Positions 38,936 to 54,216 of a DNA stretch of 64,000 nt are shown in pieces. The stretch comes from Datnioides undecimradiatus. Its lineage: Eukaryota; Chordata; Actinopteri; Lobotiformes; Datnioididae. Location: contig WARS01000015.1 in the NCBI GenBank assembly GCA_008933995.1, forward strand, positions 12,736,957-12,800,956, in the 5' to 3' direction. Under the pieces are notes generated by a model. The model made no database searches. It had not been told where the DNA came from and saw nothing but the letters and a program-made list of their open reading frames with translations. A program made the position numbers and the translations under genes. Position 1 is the first letter of the stretch, and each line of letters opens with the position of its first letter.

Positions 38936-41900
38936 CACACATACACACACCTCCATTAGATTGCTGACATAGGTGACTTTATATGCAACTGTATATGTTA
39001 ATGTGTCGCGAATAATTTGTAATTCCAACTTTATTATGTCATAAAACCGCTTTTAGTTTTTGAAAATGCCAGGAAAGAACTGTTGAAAAGAACTGTTTCC
39101 TACTTCTTGAACTATAAATATTAATATATGAAAAATCAGATCTTTGATATAAAATTAAAAGATTATCAAAAACAAAAACACTTAAAAAAAAGATTGCTTA
39201 GGAACTGGTAGCAAAATCAAGTACTGCTATGGACACCAGTAAAAACAAACAAACAAAAACAACAACAAAAAAACCCTTTTGAATTATATCTTAAATGGTT
39301 TTGTACTTTCTTCATCACTCTACTTTCGAGCACTTACTTCTGCATCATGACAGCTTCCCAGTGCACCATGTGTCTTTCGTGACATGCCTGCAGTGTAACA
39401 CATGTCCAAATGTGGGAGTTTGATGTTTATATAATTTCTTTTCTCTCGGGCAATCATTTTGGTCTAACTCTATTTTTGAAAACCCTCGTAGGCCCCGCAC
39501 AGTACCAGTTCATTATTTTAAAAGCACGACTCCACCAGCGCCACCTCCTCTAAGCTGACTCACTGAACAAACACCAACATGCACGTGTGGTGGATTTAAT
39601 GCAAATGATGTCCGAAAACCATTCAATTAATCTGAAGTGATTTGCAGAGACTGTGCATGTGTACCTCAGAAGTAATTCCTTTGCCCCCAGGAGAATTTGA
39701 AATACAAAATAAATCTAAAAATATAAATATAAAATAATACTTGAATCATCTCAAGGCTCACACTAACAGTGTCTACAAAGGAGGCATAGCGTGAGTTGCA
39801 TGTCAGTCGAGCGGCAGCAGCAGCAGCAGCTTCATCCTCTGTGTCTCCACAGGATGCATTCGGGGATAGTGCAAGTGCACCCACATTTTGGAGCAGGCCA
39901 GACCCCAGTACACAATCACTGTCGTGAGGCACAAAAAAGAAGGAAATACACAGACTGATTGAAATAGGAGCGCATCTGTTCCATCAGTCACACTGAAAAA
40001 TGTGTCTTAAACATTTTTTTGTGGACATGTCATAATTTCATAACAAGTGAGAACAAGAAAAACAAAGAGAACGAAAAAGAGGGACAGGCACATGATGTAA
40101 CAGGGGGAAAAGGGTGAGAGTGATAAATCTCCACTTACAGTGGAGAATACAGGTGAAAACATGTTGAATAGTTCATTAGAATAATTTTCCACTAAAGAAA
40201 TAATCCTAACAAAAACTGTTGATAGTAAGGCTTTCTCCTTGGGGTTCCCCAACTGAGACCCCTTTCATAAAAGCAATGATCAACTGCAACCCTGCATGTG
40301 TCTATGAGCGGTTCAGTTTAACTGACATATTCTTGTCCTCAGCGTGTTTCAGACACATTATTCAGCATTTCACATGAAAAAAGCTTTTTCTTTAAAAAAA
40401 TCATTTCGTGCCCCAGGGATATATTTCTTCTTTCCTTACCAGTCAATCACCTTATGATTCCTGAGATTTTTCCCCATGTGATCTTTAGGACAGGTTGGGA
40501 ACTGTGTGACCCTGAGTAATCAGGACACTGTGTATATGATGAGCCTTTACTATTGAGTTTATCTAATGTCATTTGTGAAAGGGCTGAACACCAGACATTC
40601 CTTTCACTGAATGGCTTTTCCACAGCGCATATTTCTAATAGCAGGAAAAGCACAGTAATTAACAACATTAATAATGACCCTATTCTATTTAGCTGTGCCA
40701 ACTCAAGGTTGCTAGCAATGTACATGCTGGCTCAGTGACATGTCTGACTAGAACACTTAATGAAAGAGAGCCATTAGGGTTACACCTATGCTTTTCCTGC
40801 TATTTAAGTCTATTGTCAAGACTTTACTGACCTTAATAAGACTGATACTGCCCTTCTGAGTTGGAACAAAGTAATATTTGTACAGTGTGACAATGCAGAG
40901 GATCAATAGTAAAGACTCAACAGCTGTAGTGAACTAAATATGCGCTATACTCTTTAAGGGAAGTGTCCAAGACTGCTTCCGTACAAGATACTCAGTGCTG
41001 TGTTATTGTTCTTCTGATTTCATGAAGAATTCAACAAGTCCAAAGAGAAAGGTGTTTGTTGCAACACATCATATACTCTCATACAATCACTGCAAACTAC
41101 TGCTGGTGGAATTCTTGTCATAAAGAAGTCAGAGATCACAAATTGAAGAGCACCTTCACATTTCATCGTGGGCTGCTCAGGCAGAGGTCCTGCTGGCTAA
41201 TGAGCCCATATCAGGGGTTAAAGACAAGATTGGGTGAATGGAGACCAGTCAATCAGAGGGTTAACAAGGTGTAATCTTTAGAGCAAAGGCCCACACACAT
41301 GCTAAATTTAATCCATAACACTGACCAGGGGTCACTGGGTTCAACAGAGAATCTGTTACAACAGCTAAGCTTTATCAGTACCATTTAAATAGAAAAACTG
41401 ACATGTCTTGATACTCTATACACCCAAACAAATGATTTAGTATGTACAGTACTTATAATGTATAATGTATGCAGTATAATGTAAAAATGTGTTTAACTTC
41501 CTTGATGTTCACAGGCATGTCATTTGTTGATGAGACAGTTTTGAGTACTTATCAGCTAAAAGCATGGATAATGTGAATATGTGGTACCAAAGTATCCAGC
41601 ATTGCAACTTGGGCAAAATTTTTACTTCAGGCATTGCAGTTTTAATATGATAAGAATACTACAGGGACAAAGAAAAATAACAATCTAAAAATAAAACAAC
41701 ACATAATTATTCAACTTTTCAGAATCTTTTCCCACTGGGATATTTCCCCTGCTCTGGCATGCTTACACCATAATAGCATAATCAAAAATAGCACAGACAC
41801 ACGAATAAGGAAAATTATTCTCTCTGCTCCAGAATGAATTGACGGGAATTCGATCTAAATAAAAAGTGTTTACAAGGATTTATATTTGTGACTGATACAT

Positions 41901-42004
41901 TTTCAGAAAACACAATAAACCATAATGTATTTACACTTGCAGTCAACCAGTGTTGAGGGGTGATATGACAATTACAGGGAGTGGATACAGAAGGTAATGC
42001 AGTT

Positions 42005-42045
42005 GATAGATAGACAGACAAACTTTATTGATCCCAAACCTCAAG
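42005..42045 (-). mobile_element. LINE-type retroelement 3' tail
   Basis: gatagatagacagacaaact then ttattgatccca is the reverse complement of the 3' end typical of fish non-LTR elements (gggatcaataaagt(atct)n). Only the tail is present, a 5'-truncated insertion on the minus strand. Confidence 0.6.
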
Positions 42046-45000
42046 ATAGCCTTCTAGTGGCCTGATAAATTAAAACTGCAGAGATTTCTTGCTTTCTGGA
42101 TTTGAGATTAGCCAGTGTCCATGACTGTCTTTACTTCTACCCTGCTTATGCTTCATCACCTTTGTAGTTTCAAACTCTGATGCGTGATTAGAGTTCATGA
42201 TTCTCACAGAAAAAAAATGGAAACATTTTTGTGCTTAACTTTCAGTTGGGGTTCATGTGCATTAACTGACTGAATTGTTTTTAAAAAAAATAAATTTAAC
42301 ATGGGGCTAGAAACTAAAACAATGATGCACTGGAAGCTTACCCTGCTTGCAAAATAAAATAATATCACTGTTCCTGTTCTGGAAGCAAAGTGAAGAGAAG
42401 AGGACAGACAACAATTAAGGGTAAATGTCAATTAGATTTGGTCACTGAGGTCTTCACCTTTGGGTGATGATTTTCTATTGACCCTGGGTAACACATCAGG
42501 CTACTGCGGGTGCTAAACTGGTGTGAATGCCAAAGACAGGTCGTTCAATAAGTGCTGGTGTTTTCATCAATGTGTGTAACACTCACTGCCACTGGCCACA
42601 TCCAACCAGGCTCAGCTGGGACTCTGGTGGCGAGATGGCCCATATCGACTAGGCAATAACCCTGGGCCTGTTTATGACACTATCAATTCCCAGCTGTATT
42701 GATTTTCATTGTGCCTGCAAAAATACTCTTGAGTTGCACACCCAAACATGATAGCTCTGGAATTACACATACACTAACAGGAAAAGGTTAAAAAATATAA
42801 ATAAATAACAAAATGTACAAATGTGCTAAAGACCTATGCACAGAATGATTGAAGACCGACATTTTGTGCAGCTACTACAGTATATTCTGGTGCATAGACA
42901 TGCATGAACTCATATAGCGTGGTGCATCAGACAGTATAGCTGAGGAGTGATCAATCTGGGGCTGTTTGACATCAAGGCCACATGCCAGCCAATACAGATC
43001 AACTATGATTTGTTCCCAGTGTGATATGGTTGAGGTTTAAGCCCTCACATCAACTATTCTGGCTCTCTAAAGACTCATGAACTCCTTGCATGTGTGTCTT
43101 AGATGAGAGTCGTGCTGAGAGAGTCCTAGCTGTGTCCCTGACACCACAGTAACAAGTGCCTGTGGTCAAATGCCTACACCAGCTAGTGAGTCATCCTGCT
43201 GCTGTAGCCCCATTCTGCTTTCCCACAAGGCCATGCAAAATGCATGAGAGTTTGAGTGTGTGAGACAAAATGTACAAACATACATAGAGCTTGCACGTGC
43301 ACACAGCCACAAACGTAGATGAAAAGTGAATGTAATTATTACATCAAGCGCTATAGTCATTTAATCATCAATGTGCATGGACACACACAGGCAGAAAATA
43401 CAGAGATGAAGTTTTAGCTCTGTTTGTGTGTGTGTACGCACGCAGGCACACGCACGTTCGTGCGTGCATGTGTTTATGAGAAGAGCTGAGCATAGAATGA
43501 AGTGTTAGTCCAAAGCCCAACAGGATTTTCCAATCAAGAGACAGAAAGATTAAAAGAGGCCCATCGCGTGCTCTCTACTAAAAGCAGTGCAAAAGAGAAA
43601 TTATTTCAGTGAGTAGGACATGTAGCCACCACTTGCAAAAAAAATTTTTTTAATAATGAAATATTGAAGAGACTCAAATTAGCAGACATGTTGAGCTGCC
43701 ATTAGCTGGAGTGTGAATGGTGCTCCAGAGCAGAGTCAAGCTCCTGTTGTCCGTGCATGTGTACACCCTCCGCAGATAAGATGAGCAAATCAGAGTTCTT
43801 CCCTTATTCTCTGATGCAACAGAATAAGAACAAAGATTTAGACTCCTTGCCTAAGGAAGTATCTAAATCTTTTCAACGGCCTTCTTTCCTTAATCGGCCA
43901 TACAAGGTTCGCCAAAGTCAGAGCAATACCGACTGCCCTCCAGACAAAACCAAAGCAATGAACATGGGTCTGCTCTAAATCTCCAAGCTCAGTGAATGAT
44001 TCCATGTAAGACCTCTATGCTGGGTGGATGAGGCGCCCTCTCTGACTTTCTTGAAGGCCGTGTTCTTGGAGGAAAAAGGATGATGTCATGCAGTCATTCG
44101 CCAGGGTCTCATGGGATGGCGGGGGATGTTGTGATTCACATTTATACATTTATGGCTAGGACTCCCAGAGCTGTCAACTTCACAATAGACTGGATAAAAA
44201 TGTCTTGCAACCACCAGTGTATCACAGGGAGCCATTTTCTGAAGGAACCTATGGCTTTTAGTTGACCGCGAAGAGAAGACCAAAAACAGGGGGATATGGG
44301 TGTGGGCATTTATGTATCAAAGTCTGCAAGTGGCTCCAGAAATCTGCTTTGTTCACTGCATGCTAACATAAGAATTTTCCCCATGTTCTCTTTTGATCAG
44401 TATGACAGAGGAGCTGTTGCTGTGTCCAAGTCAACATGGAAGAAACTTCACCATCAATGCACTTGATAAAGTACTTGTACATTGGTAAGTAGTTTGAGTC
44501 ATCTAGCTATTACGCTATGATTGATGCGACGTAGCAGGAGGCGGTTAAGAATGCTAACCTACAACCTTTCATCCCTCTTCTGCCTAAATACTAAAAAAAA
44601 TGATCAGCTAAAATGAAAGAGAAAGATGAGTGGAGGAAATCAAGTAGAGGAAACCCCAAAAAGGAAACATGCATCTAGGCCACTGAGTCATTTCCCTTGT
44701 GTATTGCCTCTTCCTCTTCTACTTTTCAAATATACACTGACAGTATAAATTATGTACATCATCACTGGGGTTTACACAGAGTGGGAGAGCGCCCATGGGT
44801 TTTAGGACTTAGGATTTCAGCTTTTCATCCCCTGTAAAGTCTGCCCGCAATTAGTTTGGGAATTAATTCAGGCTCAGAACTTAGCCTTCCTCTTCCTCTT
44901 TTAGATCTGTACCGATTCATCCTAGCCTCTTTCTAACACATACACACACACACACTCATATAAATGCACATATGCACACATACATACACACACAAGTATG

Positions 45001-46621
45001 AAGGAGTAAAAAATAAAATATCTGCCCTGTGGATAGATTTTACCCACACAAATGACTTATGAGGTAAAACCAACATTACAGTACTGTGGTTTAATAGAAG
45101 TGACTTAACTAAATTATGTGTATGCTATTTCCATGTTTAGAGTGGGTCTGTGTATATTCAAGAGGAACTGAAATGGATGGTCAGGCCAATTGCATAAACA
45201 GAACCAACATGCATTAATATGCCAACTATAAAGTCTTGAGTCTTTTAAACCTCAGGTAGTGAAGTATTGATTGGATTTGTTCAATAAGTGTTTATGAAAC
45301 TATGCAATAATACAGCAGAAATTGACTTGTTAACTTCTTGCCTCTATGTCCATATGGGATTGTCTAAGACCTGAATAACCAGCCCTCAGTTACAATACAT
45401 TGGGAAATCTATAGCTTTTGTGTCTTCACTGTCTTGTAGGCTGGATGCAGTTAACCATTTTCATTATTGACTGATTTGACATTAAAGCTAGAACAAAATG
45501 ATTTGATACCTTTGCTTAAAAGACGACTTAAACAACGAAACTATGACTATGATTATGAACTAATTGCTAATACATCTAACAAAGATGTTATAGAGACTAG
45601 TTTTATATTTAAGGGACAATGTCAGTCCAAGAACTAGATCATCCTGCTGCCTGCTCTTTATTTATTCTGTTGTTTTCTAACATTTCTAACATTCACTGGT
45701 TCAGGTTTGCCGTTCCTGGTCAGATCTATTAACCTCTGCAACCCTTTACACCCTGTTTCTTTGGGAAAGGGGATCGGAAAGCAGCTACTAGTTTCTCCTA
45801 GTAAATTTTCACTCATTATATCCTCCACTTTGACTGTGCAGTCGGCTCACTATACCCAGATCACAAGTTATGACTACAGTCCACCAAAACGCTCTAGTTG
45901 TGTCCGTTGCAATATAATAATTAATTGGATAAATGTTTATATTGGTGACAATTATCTGAAAAAGGAAGGGTCAGAAACTAATGATGGTTACCCTTTATTT
46001 ATAACTCAGAGCCCAGTAAGACAGAGTGAGAGAGTATGTATGTTTAAGAAAGAATGAGAGGTGTAGCTGGACAGATAACAACTCTTTGACATGATGGATG
46101 TCAGAGAGCAGAAGATGTGGTAGTCTGCTGGCCCCCCATCATGTCTATTATCTTTAATAACAATTGTTAGATTCAGCACCTTTTATATTGGACTTTCTTT
46201 TGCTACTTCAAACTCTTAAATCATACTAGACCAGACACAATCAACAGTTTAAAAGTCAATCATTGAATGACTGCTAAATTATCCTGTGTGTTTGAGTGTT
46301 CACAGAGTGTATCAGCAATAACTTCCTGCCTGTGATTTTTGGTGAGAACAGTAACTTGCCCTAAGATTGGCATGCTTCCTGCTCCTTCATTGTGAATTGG
46401 TTAAGAATGTACAATAGGTTTCACACCAGAAACAATAGCTGGGTCATGAGGTTGCTGTCTATGAAGTGCCAGGAAGATTGTGTGATTGCACTGGCTTCTT
46501 TGATAACCTCATGGCCTGATAATTTAACTATTTCCCAGTTTGCCCCCTGGGACTATTTCAGCCCAGCAATTATCCTAGGGTTAGTGGCCTCCTGGCTTTG
46601 CAGTGCTGCACATCTGGTTCA

Positions 46622-46691
46622 TTTGTGTTTGTGCATGAAGAGAGTGTGTGTGTGAGTGTGGAAGTGTGAGTGTGTGTGAGAGGGAGGCAGT

Positions 46692-46725
<34 letters not shown>

Positions 46726-46740
46726 AAGGAAGGAAGTGAA
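46622..46740 (+). repeat. (GT)n and (GA)n low-complexity tract
   Basis: gtgtgtgtgagtgtgg passing into agagagagagatagagagag. Confidence 0.85.
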
Positions 46741-49700
46741 AGCAAGAATGAGTGAGGGAAGTAGCGGGTCAGGCTGTTGACTGGCAGAGTTTCCTCCAAG
46801 TCACAGTTTAATTGGACGATTATTCAGATCAACCTCAGGCTCTCTGGGTTCACAAAGGCACACAAAGCAATCCTACCATGGACTATTGAGCAACAAAAGG
46901 GTGGCAAAAGTACTTGCTTTGGCTCTCATTGCCTTCTTTTTTCTTTCTTTTTGCCTCCTATATTCCAATATGACACACCATTTGCATTCAGTCTGATGAA
47001 TCAGGGGTTAGCCAACAGCTCAGTTGGAGAGATAATGGTAGCAGCTATGGGAGAAGATTGAAATTCAGCTGTGTTGTCCAAGCTCGGCAGATAGCATAAC
47101 CTCCATTATGTATTAACCTTGTTGTGGTCTTGATGTTTACGTTATTGAGTTAGAATATCCAGCCAGGCCGAGTCACAGACTTAACTACAAAATAAAAAAA
47201 ATTTAAGTCACATTTAGCCTGATTCACTGCTGGCGAGAGCACAGCACAATCTCCCCTAGATTCATCAGAGGCAAATCTCCACTTGACCCAATGGAGACCG
47301 TCCAGTCACAGTATTAGGGCTGCACAGAGCTTGGGCAGAGGCCTAGTTTCTCTTGGGACTGGGGGGGATGGGGTGGGTTTGGCACACACTGCAGTAGCCC
47401 AATAGATGAGGCATTTTCAAGCATTTACATCAGGTACTATGGCAGCCAAACTAAAAAGGTTCATGGTGATCTTCATCCTGGCGACATTGCGCTTAAAAGC
47501 TCTGCATCATTTGGTAATGCTATGGACTCATAACTAATTAATACCAGCATTGGCCCCAGTACCCAAGACTGAGCTGCCATGGAAGTGCTAATCCAACACA
47601 TCTGTGAAACGTGCTCTGCAATGACACTTAAAAAGAAATGGAAGACAGGTCAAGATGCATGTTCTAAAAGGAGCTGAGTAGAAATTATGATGTAGAACTG
47701 TTAGACACAAAAGCGCTTTGGGCAGGCAAAGGGAGCTCCCAAAATAGACCAGTGTGGTGCAGTGTATTACCTCACCCCCACTCACATCAGCAAATGTGTC
47801 CATCACAATCATGCATCCTAAGCCTTGCTGACATGCCCCACTCTGCTAAGCTAGCAGTGCATACTGGAGTTTTCCCAGCCGGTTGCATGTGGGAGAGAGT
47901 CAGCATAACGGACTCAAATTGTAGGCCTATGACATGATACTTTCAATTTTTTAAAGACCCCTATTACAGTGAACCATGTAGTTCTAAAAATATTCCTGCC
48001 TAAGCCCTTTCCTTCGTTCTGCTGAGCTAAATTAAGCCCTAGACCCAGGAGGGGTGGTGGTGGGCAGAGATAAGACAAGTCAGCCATCAGCAATGGTGAT
48101 GTCTCTTTGGGTGATGATGATGGCTGCAGCCATAATTCCCAAGCACTTCAACTTGGCCTAGTCATGGAAGCGCAGACAGAGGCTTGCAGATTTCTGAGGA
48201 GAGCTGGAGACAGATGTAGCCGGACATAATGGGGGGTGATGGGGGTGGGTGCTCATGGTCACAGCTGCAACCTCACCAGAGGATTGGAGGCGCGCTTCTA
48301 ATGAAGGGCTGTAATCAAGTCGCTCATGCTAACCTCCCACACCCAGTGAGGCTCACTTGCCAAAATGCCTCTCTTATGACAGAGGTTTTAGTATGCTTGA
48401 GGAAAACAATAAGGGGAAGAACAGTCCATGTAATGCACAAGAAAGAATGACGTATTTAACAACCAATCTGTTCTGCATTTTGGTATATAACATATCAGAA
48501 TTGCGTGCGTAAACAAGTTAAGCCAGATGTCATGCAACGGACATCCTATGAAAGGTGTGAAAAAAAAAAGATAAGAACTGCCAGTGGAACAACTGCATTG
48601 GCATGTGCCTCCAGACAGCAAAATAGATTTTAAAATGCTACAATAACTATCTTTTAAAGTACAGAATATTTTCATTTTAAAAACCTCAAACAGTTGACAA
48701 CTAGATCATACTGTTCACCAAAGATCCGAACCGGTTGGTCAGACAAAGACAATTTTCAGCAGTGCGAGGTGGCGAGTGAACAGCAGAAGTGGCACAATCA
48801 CTAGGGAGGCATTTGTTGATGAGACATCTGTTGGGCCGTGACTTCCTCCCCTCCGAGACAGCTTTCAGTAGACCAAGGCCATGACTCAGGTCTGCACCAG
48901 CTGCCGGGCCATGACTAGATCCATTTCACATTTTTCCCTGTGACTCCGATCATGGTCAGTGGTGCAAATACACAGTTTCCATCAAATCCAGAAGTAAATG
49001 CAGATGAAAGACTTTGAGTTTGCTGTTTGGACCACTAGACGGATTATGAAAATTATTAAAATGTGTTTGTTGTTTTACAAACACGCACATTTAATTAAAC
49101 TGAGAAGACTGACAATTGAGATGGTCTTGGGTTCAAATGCTATGTTGATGCCCACCAGAAGAAGGCTTAGGGATGCACCCGCTGTGAGCATGGGCATGTG
49201 TGTTCAGTCCCTGTGATGATGTAATTAAATAAAGTGCTACTGCTACTGTAGATTAATCCTGTTACCAAATATCTATACTGGTTCTCTCTCTTGCTGTCTT
49301 CACAAGACCAAGATCTTGCAGCAGTGTAGAGTTTTGCTGTCTTCTGAAATCACCATTAAAAGCAGTATGAGTTAACACATCTGTTAGTAGAGGAGAGGTG
49401 GGGGAGGGCATAATTCTCCTTGTCATCTGAGACAGCATTCCTATATTAGACATGCTAAACCAGATCACTGCAGAACATTAAGCCTGACAGCAGCGCTTTA
49501 ATATTTGATGTGCTCTGCTACCGTGGCATAAACCACCAAACTGCTGTAGCACCAGCTAAACTGACAATGCTCTAATATATTTTTCAAAAGTCAGCCTTCC
49601 ATCACATGGAAGTGGAGAAAAGTTCATTGCTTTTAGCAGAGAGTTGTGAGAGATGCTTGGATTAGTCAGCAGGGAGGAGAAATGTAAATTTTTACTGGGG

Positions 49701-51201
49701 CTTTCTACAGGTTGCCCTAGATGCAAAACAAAACCAAAGCTTTCTCCACTGGCATCAGGGGTTTCAACTGTAGGAAAATATTATAATGGCTGTCTCACTG
49801 ATATGTACAGCTGACCTAGCACACAGCCAGTAAACTCATTACAGGGTTGGTGGCATGCCATAAGACATACAGTTCTACCAGTAGGCCTGTCATGGTTCTT
49901 CGACAGCAGAGCAGGTAAACTTGTTAACTTTGACATCCACATGACCCCAGAGAAGGAGAAGGGGGGGATTGAAAAGTCACAGACTCTGGTAAGACATCAC
50001 TTTCTAGGTCAAAGTAGGACAGAGCAGGCTGTCCAAAGCTCTGTTTTCAGTGCTAATTAAAATAGGCCCAGGTTCTGTAAGGCCAAAAGCCTGCCTGTAT
50101 GCCTTGTGGTTGTTCCTAAATTAGACAAGTCAAGATTCAACCAGGACTGAAAGCGATTGCATTAGGCACTGCAGCACATTAGAAGAGCTATGAAGCAGAA
50201 GCTAAAACAAGCACATAGAGGTCACACCAACAGTAACTACTATAGCCGGTTTACAGGAAGGCAGGGATTGGGATTATTTAATGCACAGATAAACTGATGT
50301 GGCCTTGAGTACATAATCAAGACATAGACCTGCAGAAACAAGAAATGCTTTTGATTAAGGTGTGGGAACAGATGGAAGGTTTTCCTTCTTATTTATTCTA
50401 TTTCCTCTTTGTGGAGCTAATAGTACAATTTACAGCCCCATAAGCCCCCATTCTCTAATTAGGATCAGAGGTTACACTCAGCAGGAGCGCTGCAGACTTT
50501 GTGCACACTAACACTATCTTTCTCAAACACTCTGAAGAATTTTGGATACTTGTCATCACGTGGGTTTATTCTGGTCAGTAAAGCCTATAAAGTCAATAAA
50601 GGGTACAATTCGCATTCCAACCTAAGCTGAATGACTCTGCAATAGTCACAGTTGTTTATCAGCTACAGCTACGATTAGCAAAATGAAAAAAACAACATGG
50701 ATAGATATGCTAATTTTTGCCCCTTTTCCAGCCTCATGTTCTGACGCATATGGACGTTCACGTGTGAAAAGGTAAACAGCCTGGAACAAAGGGTGATTTT
50801 GTATTTTAAAAGGTGCAAGATGCAACACTCCATACCGCCATATTGCTTTTTTGGGCCATGCTTAAAATTTTAAAACACTTTTTTTTGGGCAGGCGGGCTC
50901 AGTACAACAAAGTCATAATTGCTGTTAGCCATAGTGGTTTGTTCTGTAGTTTTTTTTGCTTAGTTGTCTAACAAGAGAAGTATATACTTGACCATGGCAT
51001 CATCATGTCTGACAAAATAATCACAAAATCTTCTTAAAGGGGACATATTATGAAAAACACATTTTCTCTTGCTTATACATATTTAACCTGGTCCCCCCTC
51101 AGCCCACCAACTCAGAGAGTGAGGAAGGCAGACAAGTCCTGCATCGTCTCTACAGCCCACCCACTGGTAAAATGGGGCTCCTACAGGCCGTTCAGATTCA
51201 G

Positions 51202-51227
51202 CTCCTGTCGCTACGTAACGACAGGAG
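51202..51227. repeat. Internal palindrome of MITE
   Basis: CTCCTGTCG and CGACAGGAG form perfect 9 bp arms around CTACGTAA. Confidence 0.9.
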
Positions 51228-51246
51228 TGATTTACCTAGGCCGCCC

Positions 51247-51276
51247 CCCCCTCTGAGTGAAACCACTGAGAGGGGG
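51247..51276. repeat. Second internal hairpin of MITE
   Basis: CCCCCTCTGAGTG and CACTGAGAGGGGG pair at 12 of 13 positions around a 4-base loop. Confidence 0.85.
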
Positions 51277-54216
51277 TGTTCATTTCGCTAGGTGAAGTTC
51301 GCTGTTTCCACCTGTAAACTAGCGGTGTGTCGCGATGTCGTCGGTCAGAGCCAGACATGCAAATTGGGAATAACTGACACAAATGCCTATATTCTGTCCC
51401 AGCCCCAGAAGACCAGAGGAGACCGTGGTTGTGGTTTTTTGTTTTTTTTTTCCAACCGTTTCCTCCTGCTGTGGGCTGTTCGTCAGGAGCAGTAGCCACG
51501 TTGGATACCGGTCCTGCACCGCTCTGCAACCCCCTCTCCATATGTCATGCAGGCAGCCAATCAGCGCAGTGCCTCATTATCATAGCCTCCCCGCCCACTC
51601 AGAACTCTGCATAGATAATGAAGGTAGAGAATGGGAGACTGCAGACCCTCCTCAGAGGCTGGCTTTTTTTTTGCAAGAAATTTCAAAAGCTTGTTTTTAA
51701 GACATCCAGGATCTGTTTAAAACAGCGTTCAGTTGCCATAATATGTCCCCTTTAATCAAGAAGAGCCATCATCAGAAAATCAATTACATATATTTACATG
51801 CACATACACTCTTGTAAACATAGTTGTTTTAAGTGGTGCACATTGGTGAGACAAGGTGTGGCATTCCTTTTTTTCTTATTTTCATTTTGAATCACTGGTT
51901 GGTTCAGTAATTATCATCAGTGATCATCATCATCAACATGGCATTTCAATTTACTGAGAGGTCCGAGAGGATTTTATAGGACTGTATTTATATTTTATAG
52001 CCAAATTCTTATTGGTATATACTGGAACAGAAACTTATTCAGTACAATCTTTGTCTAACATGTTTGTGAATGGAACCTGTTTGGTGACAGCAGAGTGAAC
52101 AGCCTAATGTGGTCATTTTAGGGGCGCCGATTATGCTCAATGTACAAACACAAGTCTCCTCAGACACTGATGGAATTTATAAGGTTGAAAGTAATTGATG
52201 ACAAGTTAGAGCAGTTAAGAGACATTGGTGAAACTTGTCTGAGTACTTTGCAAAAAACTAAATTGACATGCCTCTAAAAGCTTGTCATTGGCACTGCCCT
52301 AAAAAATGTGTGTTTTCACAATTTGACTTATGCCTAATTTTGAAACCAATAAACTAGTCCCAGTGTAAATTCATGCCTGCCTGTTGTGAACATGGCCTCT
52401 GTGTGAGCATGTCTGGCTCAGACCCCACTCCACCCCCTGTCTCTGACAGCCACATCAGCCAATTGTCAAGAGCAGCTGATGTGTCCTTTTCCCAGTGCAT
52501 CCATCACCATGCATGCACACATGCACGCACGCTCGCACACACACAGACCACTGCTACTCAAAAGGATTTGTGCAAATTCACGAGAAGACCCCTAGCTAAT
52601 GTCTCAATAATCTCTCATAGGCGCTCTATAAAAAGACATGACTGTTAGCTGTATGCTTATATGACTGCTTCTGTCTGTGTAAAGGAAGCTTGCTGTCACA
52701 TTACATATAGCAATGGCAAAATGAAAGCACAGGAGGACAAAATTCATCCAAAACACTGAACATTAGTCAGTTGATTGTGTGCCAGCAAGCACTATAAAAA
52801 GCTTTTCCCTGACCTGATGTGGCCGACCTCACTAGGGTCCAGCTGCACAAGAAATGAGCATTTAGCATGCCATAGCAAGTATCATCTCATATCACAAGCA
52901 AAATATTTACCTGAATACCCTAATAAAATACTTAACTGCCCTAGATACCATTGCAAATAAGGAAGTGTATCACTTTCTGTTCCTTCTCTCGGTTGCATGG
53001 TCAATAGGTTCCAGTGAGCCTAGTAGACATGGGTGAGGTGAACAAGGGGAAGACTTGCTCAACAGTCCTGTGCCCTTTGAACGAAATGTTGTCGGCTGTA
53101 AAACTGAGAGATATAATGACAAAAAGATTGTGAGCAGAGCACAGATCATCCTAAGATCACGCTCTCGGTTTGACGGTCCTTGCTCAGCATGATTTCCACG
53201 ATTGTACAGAACAAATGTGCGTGAAGAGTTTTTCTTTCACTTTGCGTCTCTGAGCGCCTCTAACAAAAAGATGTAGATTCCAGCGCACTACAAATAAATT
53301 TAAATGACATGTAGCCGCAAAGTCATGATTAAATGCTTTCTTAAAATAATTCTTTACAAATGACCCTTTAGCTGTGTAACACGGGTCTGCTGCCTCTCAC
53401 TCATGCGCTCTACACACTAGAGATGACATCATGTTGGGTCAGCTTGGGTTTTGGTGCTCAGCTTGCTATCTGCATCTGCCATTTCGAGCGCGTCATGTTA
53501 GCCTACATTTACTTTTAACCCTGGTTGCTCAATGAAGCACTGTTCTGCATGCAGATGATCAGCTCTTGCAGCATGCACGCCTAAAATGACTTATTTAAAA
53601 AAAAAAGATGAATGATGTGCGATGATTGTGTTTGCATTGAATGAATGCAAGCCAGTATTACAGTCGAAACAGTAAAAGCAAAAGTGTCGAGGCTACACGT
53701 AATGCTCGATTTGTTAACGAGTGCAGGGAGACGTAGTAAATGTACTAGAATTGTGGTTCGGGTCATGTGTCGTGGACGGTACACCGTCTCAGCCGAAAGC
53801 CATTGTGACTGTGCGTTCATAGTAAAATCTCACTCACAACAATGTAGGATGCAATGGAAGGTACCACAGTCGTTTTAGATGTGACAGACATGAAGACCGG
53901 CACACTCTGCGTGACAATGCTAAAATAACACCTAGGACAAGTTTACATAGCGTCCAGCCGCCGTGTCGGCTTTTTAAAAAACCCAACTGTACACTTCATT
54001 ACAACCTGTCATCCGCTTTGCTCTTAATACTCACCCCCTGAGGAACAAACCAAATGGCCGAGCGTCTTTCCCGTCAGCTCTCAACGTAAATTTCAGCGTA
54101 GAATTGAAGCAGGTGCAAAAACATATCAATCAACAAACAGGCACTTCGCTGGAGATGTTTAAAAGGCAAACCTACGCACTTAACCCCGGCGAGCCGATGC
54201 TGCTCTCTGTACTCAC

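Larger units (their letters stand above)
51034..51755. mobile_element. MITE, 722 bp, TTAA target duplication
   Basis: TTAA at 51034-51037 and 51752-51755 flank perfect 15 bp inverted repeats AGGGGACATATTATG (51038-51052) and CATAATATGTCCCCT (51737-51751). No transposase inside. The interior is more GC-rich than the surrounding intron and has two hairpins (51202-51227 and 51247-51276). TTAA duplications are typical of piggyBac-type transposition; similar aggggacatattatg ends are familiar from fish genomes. Non-autonomous. Confidence 0.8.

Noticed and set aside
40200-40300. tggggttccccaactgagac then ccctttc, considered as a hAT transposon end
   Set aside because: No matching opposite end or target duplication was found nearby.
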